Below are positions 57,428-64,000 of a stretch of 64,000 nt of DNA, piece by piece (position 1 is the first letter of the stretch; every line of letters starts with the position of its first letter). The stretch lies in contig NC_026505.1 of NCBI RefSeq assembly GCF_000182925.2, forward strand, positions 1 to 64,000, in the 5' to 3' direction. The position numbers were made by a program, and so were the translations under genes. Below the pieces are notes generated by a model. That model ran no database searches, had not been told where the DNA came from, and worked only from the letters and a program-made list of their open reading frames with translations. The DNA comes from Neurospora crassa OR74A (Eukaryota; Ascomycota; Sordariomycetes; Sordariales; Sordariaceae).

Positions 57428-60400
57428 CTTGAAGGGGTGTAGAAGCTGTGGACAGATGTGGAACTTGAAGTAAATGGTGAACTGAGAGATAGCTTTGTGA
57501 GATGGGTGTGATTATGTTGGAAGAGGAAAGAATATTGTCGTCGTTGGCGGAGGGAAAGGGGTTTCTTATACTTGACTAGGTGGATGATTCTCGCGGTTTT
57601 CGTGAGAACCCTTTCGGCTGGAGGTTTGGATGATAGCGTTCTCATCGTTCGATTTCCTAATTATAAGTGGCAGCTTAGAGGCAAACAGCAGGAAGTCGAG
57701 ACGGACAACCTCATCATGAGAGAGCTTGTATGAGGAAAAGGCTGCCTGGGCGTAAGCAAAATGGTGTTGAGATGAAAAAAATAACAACAACATCAGATAA
57801 GATCATATCTGAGAAAAGGCAGCCTGGAAGTAAACCAACTAAGCACCATGATGCGTGATCCAAGATCGTGAGATGAAGGAGGACTGAGATATTGTGCTCA
57901 ATATGAAGAAATCAATGAATCATGGCTCGCGTCAAAAGCATCACGATTTACTGTCGATGATATCAACGCCAACGTGATAATCTTCGCCAGCAAGTGTTGG
58001 CTTTTCTCCCTTGGTAGAGGTTGGACACTCGATCACAGCAACTGCTTGTTTTGAGTATTGTACAGCAAGCAACAATGCTTCCTACCGATTTCAGCGTGAG
58101 AAATAATACCCATCACATTGCTCTGAACTTCTTGAAAGCTCGACCGGAGTACATCCGCGAACTCAGGCGTGATTATAAGAGCTAATCATGTCGTCGAACA
58201 TTTCATATTGAGGCTAGAACCATCAGACTGCGAAGACTCGACAGCTGTTGGCTCACGCTCAATCTCTTTCCCGGCTTGAAATCTTGTGAATGACCTGCGC
58301 TGTGAACTTTCATCACTTAACCTGAGATCGTCATTATCAACAACTGATTTCTTTCTTGCCCGTCTGCTCTTACTCGGACGCTTGTCTGGATTACCCTGGC
58401 TTGGTTTTTGTTTTCTTTTTTTCTTTTTCTTTTTCTTTTTTCTTCCTTGAAAACGAGGGTCTGCGTGGAATCCAGTCACGTAAAGCGAGGAAATGCGACG
58501 AGACTCAGAAAGTTACTATCGACGACGAACTATGCCATCGGTAGCCGTCTTGCTTCTCATGAGCTCCGTATAAATCATCACGAGAGGCTAAAAGCACACA
58601 ACAAGCAATCCTTCCCCGATTTGCCAACTTCCATCTCGGCACCAGACCGGGAAGGAACTGAGGGAAGTGAGGGGAGCGCATTACTTTCCTCGCTAATATG
58701 AGGTTAACCTTCATACAGAACGCCCAGATGATTTCAGGTGAGACCTTCAATGCTACAAGTGACAACAAGGTGCTTTTAGGGTAGAACACACTCGCACCCG
58801 GAGACTTGCCTGGGCTTTCATCCCAATCCTCATACCGATGCAGCAAGCCTTGGGTGAGGCAGATATTTGCCATTCTTATGGAATCAGGAACGCTTTGCGT
58901 GATTACCCGTTGGTGGTACGAAATCTTCCTCTGGAACGACTCGGATGGGAGCGAAAGATGCCTCTCGAAGCCGATGAAAGCGGGGCGTAGAAACAACAGC
59001 TCTTTTTTCATGGAAGCAAGGCATGTCCTTTAACTGCTTTCCTTTCCACAAAATGGCCCCTCGAACGTCATCAGGCGCACATAACACTCAGGAACTCTCC
59101 TAGAATGTAATAAAGAACGTAAAGGAAACAAATCCGGCATCAGATCGCGGGGGATGGAGTCGTGAGTGCCTACAATCCACATCCACATGCACAAAACATG
59201 TGCTTTGAACAAGGACACATGCGAATCGAAGTGAAACGGCAGACGTTGACCGACGAGGAGATCTCCGAAGGTATAACAAGAGAATCTGACGATGATGATG
59301 GTGTGTTGCACGAAGATGCGGTGGAGATCAGGAACACCAGCGAGCCTTCACACAAAGGGACGATGAGGTAGGTGTAGGTACGTGCGAACTTTTGGACGAC
59401 GCGAGACCCTTTGGTGCTGGCAGTTTGACAGAGAGAGGGTGACAGATGACACCTGCTCAGGACAACGTGGGTTGTGGCTCGACTATCTTGGAAAGTGTTT
59501 GGCCTTCAATGTTGATATCGTGTGGCGAATTAGGCTACCTGAGCTCGATTGGACTTGGGTCTGTGAGGGTTTTCCGGGAAGACGCCGCATCCCAAACCGT
59601 GTGAGTTTGTGTCTCTTGCCCTTGGAGGGATGACCTGGAAATCATGACCTGAGGAATAGGGAAGGAGGAATGCTTCTTGACTAGCGGCCAAAGCCATGGT
59701 CGATAGTTCTTTATGCTAGCGTTCCTTTTCCCCGCATTGTACCGGAATGTGCCGCGTAGTCTATGTAGTTCTCGTGGGAGCTGCAGGCGATAAGGTTTAT
59801 AGTGGCGAAGAGGACCCGAGCGAGTCGGCAGAAGTCAGTCGGGGAGGTAGGATTAAGCTCATGGAGCAGAAATAGCTTCCCGTCCAGACCGCCCCAGGCT
59901 TTTGTTGGTGCGGATGGTGGGACCGGGGACGGAGCCGAAGGGGGCAGCCGGGCTATTGGGGCCGTCTAGCTATCCGACTCGCGTCTGATGATGTTGACCG
60001 GCGAAGCACTGATTGTTCAGAATAAAGTATCGTTAGGTATTCTCGGAGCGTTTGAAGATAAAGACTAGAGAAATGGATGGATGCTGATTGTTCAAGATTG
60101 AGTGGTTGATCCCGGATGTGAAACGTAAAGAGACCAAGGAAACAAACAATGTGGAGACGCAAGGAACATGCGTAACAAAAACAAGAAGCGGGCCTTGGCA
60201 AGACCAATGGCGGCAAAGTTTAATTCTCAGGGAACGGCGTTGCAACCGGGAGAACGAACCGTCCTTTCCCACATCCCAGGGTTTGCAGTTGGCACAGTAC
60301 GTATCGTGTGTAGAGGTAGTGTATAGGTAGTATTGTAGACGTGTGTGAGACCAACACTGAAGATAACGAGGAAGGGGGATATGACGAGAAGAAATAAAAG

Positions 60401-62583
60401 AACCATGGTGTGTCTAGAATGTCGGAGCACGTGTGTGAGGGTCTGGCGCTGAGCTGTCGTCGAACTTGGCTCGTTTGGAACCTCGATCGGCCACCGGTGA
60501 TGATCATTGCAGCTGAACTAGTGTGACTTGCAGAGAGTGCCCTCGAGGTAGACGCGCGAGATGTATGGACGGTATGATGGCAGAACGGCTCGAATACTTT
60601 CCACTGCATTGGCCAATTACTTACAGCTTGCTACTATGCGGGTGTCTTATCGAGGCACAGTAAAAAGGGCCATCCGACCGTCGATGCAGCCACTTGGTTG
60701 CACAGGCCGGCACATGCATCGTCCACGGCTGCATTCACGGCCGGTTGCGTGCTTTTGAGGTGCTTCAGTTCTGTCGGTCAATCAACCATTGGGCTTGAAG
60801 TTGAAGTGGAATGATGTTCAACGGATCATCGACACGTTCGATTGTCAAGCACCATTGCCCCTTTTCTCGCTCGAGGGGAAAGGGCAAGCGACGGGGAAGG
60901 TTACTTTTAAAGTAAAGTACTGTACCAACGGTGGTGGGGAGGCCTACTTTAGCTTGGTCCAGGGCTACCCACCATAAGGGCCTCTTCAAGACCAATCACA
61001 CAAGCGGCGTGTACCTGGAAAAGGAAATGGGTTTAAATGGGTCTAGAACTGGCTGGTCAAGATCCACTTGAGCCGGCTTTCTATTGGTAGAGCACACAAG
61101 CGAGCGGCTCAGCCAAGACGTTCAGCCAAGAGTGGCCGCGAGTCGCGCCTGCTGCAGGTTGACCCCTGTTCACATGGACTTTCCCCTGTTTGGCCCTAGC
61201 TCCCGCCAAGCCTCTACTCCCGTATTCTCAGGGGGCCAATTGGTGAATGGATTGTGAACTACATGCACGGACGACGGACCAGGGGAGAAGGAGCAAAGGA
61301 AGTAAAAAAAGATAAGGGAAAAGAGGGAAGAACTAACTGCAGTGACTTGCATTCATTGCGTGCCTCTTTCTTCGCTTGAAGATAAGGTGACTTCAGTTCC
61401 TTCGTTGGTGACAGTGACAGTGCGCAGCGCACCTTCTCAATGGCAGGCACTGCAATGAAAATGTGCTGATTTGTGTGCCAGCAGGTACGTATCCCTGCCC
61501 CTTCTCATTTCCCTCCCGTCCTTGCGTGAACCGATTGGAAGTTTGATGCCTGCGCCTGGGTGAGTGAACCTGGCCCGGGCCCTGGTTTGTACCTGCCCGT
61601 TGCCCGCTAATAGGTGTCATTGCTACTCCCCCACTGGCTCTTGAAACTCCAACTTTTTACTTGCTTGCTCTTGTCGTTGCTCCTTCGTCTTGTCGTCCGT
61701 CCCTTCTTCCCGCTCTCCTCATGCAATACCTGGACCTATCTCTCCAGGTATCGTCATCCCCATCCCTTCACCAGGTGGGTGTTCGACGACATCGACGACG
61801 GCGACAACGACGACCAAGGCCCTTCCCTTCACTTCCCCTCCCAGATTCACCGCTATCCGCTTATCGTGACTCTCGCCTGGAGTGAACCTGGTCTCGTGCA
61901 ACTTCTCCTCAATCGGTCTTCCTTGCCTCCAGGATCAACCACCGAGGTGATCTTAATACGGGAAATCCCTATCCCTCTTTCCCTTGTCTTCATTCTTGTC
62001 ACTCATCTCCCCATCGTCGTGTCTGTCCTACCTACCTACCTATCTACCTCTACACTTCGACCACACGTGGTAGAGAGATTGTTTGCTGGGGATCCTTCTT
62101 TTGGTCTCTCGATTCATTTCACGCCAGTCGATCGACGCTCGAGTCGAACCACATATCGAGATATTACGACCTGTTTGGTGAGTCGCTGTTTCTCTCGTTC
62201 CTGTCTGTGCTCACTGCAGTGTTCTGTTCTGTGTGCGATGGATCATGGATCATGGCCGTTGCTGTACGCACCCGTGCCCACCACCAACATCGTCACTCCT
62301 TCCCAACCGAACTGCCCTGTGTCGCCCTTCTGTGCCTGCTCTTCCATCTCTGCTGAAGACATGAAGCTGACTCCTTCCAGATTGCCATTTCGGGTAACGC
62401 TTCACCGTCATATATCCCTATCACGCTCGCGGACTAGCACCGTCGGCGACACACCAATATCGACATTATCCAGTCCAACCGACCACTAGGTTTTACTCGT
62501 CTAGCCAGCTAGCCTTCAACCACCACCCCAGTCCTTCCTCTCGTCTACTTGACCCTTGCCATCGCCCACTCCCGCTTCCGAAG
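57428..62583. other. Long 5.2-kb intergenic region, no confident gene
   Basis: No recognisable gene was found. Minus-strand frames at 58186-58479 (with a lysine run) and 58505-59011 (168 codons) have no motifs. Frames around 59160-59630 and 60220-60610 are similar. The right end (61614-62583) is strongly pyrimidine-rich on the plus strand and probably forms the promoter and long 5' leader of the gene at 62584. It includes a 291-codon open frame that I attribute to low stop frequency, and a possible leader intron starting at gtgagtcgct (about 62179). Non-coding RNA genes could be present but cannot be seen. Confidence 0.5.
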
Positions 62584-63078
62584 ATGGCGTCCCTCGTCGA
62601 ACATGAGCGGAACAAGGCCGGCCTGCACCTTGAGACCACCACGACCCGCCTCGAGCCAAAGACTTCCCGAGATACCCTCATTCCAGACGGCCTCTCTCCC
62701 ATGGTCGAAAAGAACATGACATTATCGCGCCCCTCAGACGTCTCTACCCCCTACAGCGCTCGTGCCAATCCCTTCGACTCCGACATCGAAGCCATGGTCA
62801 CCAATGAAACCTGCGTCAAGAAGACTACAACAACAAAGGGAGCCACAACAGAGTGCCAGGTATGGCCCGGTCAAGACCACTGGAAGCAGAAGGCAAAGGA
62901 TGCCAAGATGACCCGTCACACTTGCAACTGTCTGGCACAAATGAGCAAACGCAACCGCATCATCGTCAAGGTCATGATCGGCTTGCTCGTTATTGGTCTT
63001 GCCGTTGGCGTCGGCTTTGGCGTCAGCAAGCCGCTCGGTGCCGGTATCTGGAAGAGCGAGAGGCAGAATCAAAAATAA
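62584..63078 (+). CDS. Hypothetical single-pass membrane protein, 164 aa
   Basis: A single exon. The ATG (MASLVEHERNKAGLHLETTT) follows a long pyrimidine-rich leader. Residues 1-125 are polar, with a Thr/Lys cluster (KKTTTTKGATTE), a tryptophan-containing stretch (QVWPGQDHWKQKAKDAK) and a short Cys pair (HTCNCLAQM). A single hydrophobic helix spans about 127-147 (IIVKVMIGLLVIGLAVGVGF), preceded by basic residues (SKRNR) and followed by a short tail (KPLGAGIWKSERQNQK). There is no N-terminal signal, so it is probably tail-anchored or type II with a cytosolic N-terminus. Similar small orphan membrane proteins are common in Sordariomycetes; the function is unknown. Confidence 0.75.
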   Translation: MASLVEHERNKAGLHLETTTTRLEPKTSRDTLIPDGLSPMVEKNMTLSRPSDVSTPYSARANPFDSDIEAMVTNETCVKKTTTTKGATTECQVWPGQDHWKQKAKDAKMTRHTCNCLAQMSKRNRIIVKVMIGLLVIGLAVGVGFGVSKPLGAGIWKSERQNQK

Positions 63079-63761
63079 CTGGACCACCTCTGGGACACCT
63101 GGGTGCCGCCTTCTCGTTGAGAATCTTTTGGTGGATCCCGCACAATTGCCCAATATGCGCATCATGAGGATGCCGCGACTACAAAGAGGATGCCTTCATA
63201 GCCCTCTGTTTGACAACCCTACCCGGCCCGCAACAGCCTGCCAACATTTTCCTTTGTCTCTTGTCTGCCATGTCTTGGCAGGCTGCATAATCGCCCTGCT
63301 TTTTGGTCCTTCAAGCGGTTACGGCGTTAAAATGACTTTATATCCTTCGTGCTCGGTCGGTCATAGAACGCGACACATGCGGATGGCGTTGGACGGAGTT
63401 TAGTTCGACTTGTTTCGATATGGCGAAATGGATTTTGGCAACTACATCTATTCTTCTTGATGCAAATGGTTTGGGAAAGAAAGAGAAGGGATATTGAGGG
63501 GTTGTCATGATACATCTTCAAAAGGAAGAACGTGAAGGAAAAGCAATTGGTACATGATATATGCAACGCAAGGGAGAAAAGGGATGACGAGGAAGCTGAA
63601 TGGAGCGGGGGTTGAAGACTTGGGTCACTGGGCTGGACCTGGACGATGATGGGAACATGACGGATTTTCCCAAAGCATTGCAAGACTTAATTCAGCATCA
63701 GATATGGTTATGGATGCAAATCTGAGGAGTGAGTCAGAAAGGCTCATGCAGCTTGTATCAG

Positions 63762-63807
<46 letters not shown>

Positions 63808-64000
63808 GGTTGCTTCAGTTAGTGTTGCGATTTGTGGATGACTAATGACAATGGGTGCCCTTGTTGGTATGCTTGGGTGCTTTGCTTCCCTGGTATACTG
63901 TTCTCGTTCCGTCGACCTTGTCATGTTATTGTCGGCTTAGATGGCTTTGCGAAGATCATGACTTGTTTGTATCACTTGTAAACTACTTGATATCGTTCTA
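63079..64000. other. 3' flank and intergenic DNA to window end
   Basis: No credible gene. It contains the (GTT)n microsatellite at 63761-63807 and otherwise mixed-composition sequence. Confidence 0.6.
63761..63807 (+). repeat. (GTT)n microsatellite
   Basis: About 15-16 uninterrupted GTT units. In one minus-strand frame it encodes polythreonine within a 99-codon open frame that has no other support, so it is treated as non-coding. Confidence 0.95.

Noticed and set aside
61614-62489. 291-codon plus-strand open frame
   Set aside because: It lies in a pyrimidine-rich leader with few possible stops. The product is Leu/Ser/Pro/Thr-rich without domains, and a good splice donor lies inside it.

Overview
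This window is fungal, and it looks like a Sordariomycete of the Neurospora/Sordaria group. The left 18 kb carry a clear RIP (repeat-induced point mutation) signature: extreme AT richness, TpA excess, CpA/TpG depletion and transition-only differences between repeat copies. The decayed rDNA spacer still resembles the Neurospora-type ITS1. The remaining 45 kb are GC-balanced and hold genes with short 48-70 nt GT-AG introns and branch sites of the CTRAC type.

Layout. 1-5415 is a RIP-decayed ribosomal DNA unit (18S missing its 5' end, ITS1, 5.8S, ITS2, 28S), followed to about 8626 by AT-rich sequence that is probably its intergenic spacer. 8627-17924 is a nested repeat complex. Its outer arms are about 220-bp inverted repeats (8627-8847 and 17697-17924), and inside lie a broken 8.3-kb Ty3/gypsy-type LTR retrotransposon fossil (9185-17504, 249-bp LTRs) and a 190-bp foldback (17511-17700). 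At about 18.9 kb the sequence changes abruptly to gene-bearing DNA.

Genes, left to right: a Gfo/Idh/MocA oxidoreductase (+), a tRNA-Pro(AGG) with an 18-nt intron (-), a small hypothetical protein (-), an AAAP amino-acid permease with seven introns (-), a tandem-BRCT Rad9/Crb2-like checkpoint adaptor (+), a secreted cysteine-rich protein with a 689-nt minisatellite-filled intron (-), a Tem1/Spg1 septation GTPase (-), the glycine cleavage H protein (+) convergent with porphobilinogen deaminase (-), a PLAC8 Cys-rich-domain protein (-), the cullin regulator CAND1 (+), TRAPP subunit Trs31 (+), a 216-aa hypothetical protein (-), a second secreted Cys-rich protein (-) and a small single-pass membrane protein (+). 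This is a normal mixture of housekeeping genes and lineage-specific secreted genes, with no operon-like logic. The only metabolic neighbours are GcvH and HEM3, both tied to glycine use, and that is probably coincidence.

I found no CRISPR array, no prophage and no clearly new system. The most notable structures are the RIP-mutated rDNA outside a functional array, the nested inverted-repeat complex at the heterochromatin/euchromatin border, the minisatellite intron, and two genes whose reading frames need either an unusual intron or a real lesion. All exon maps were worked out by hand. Each multi-exon model sums to a multiple of three, but none was checked against transcripts.
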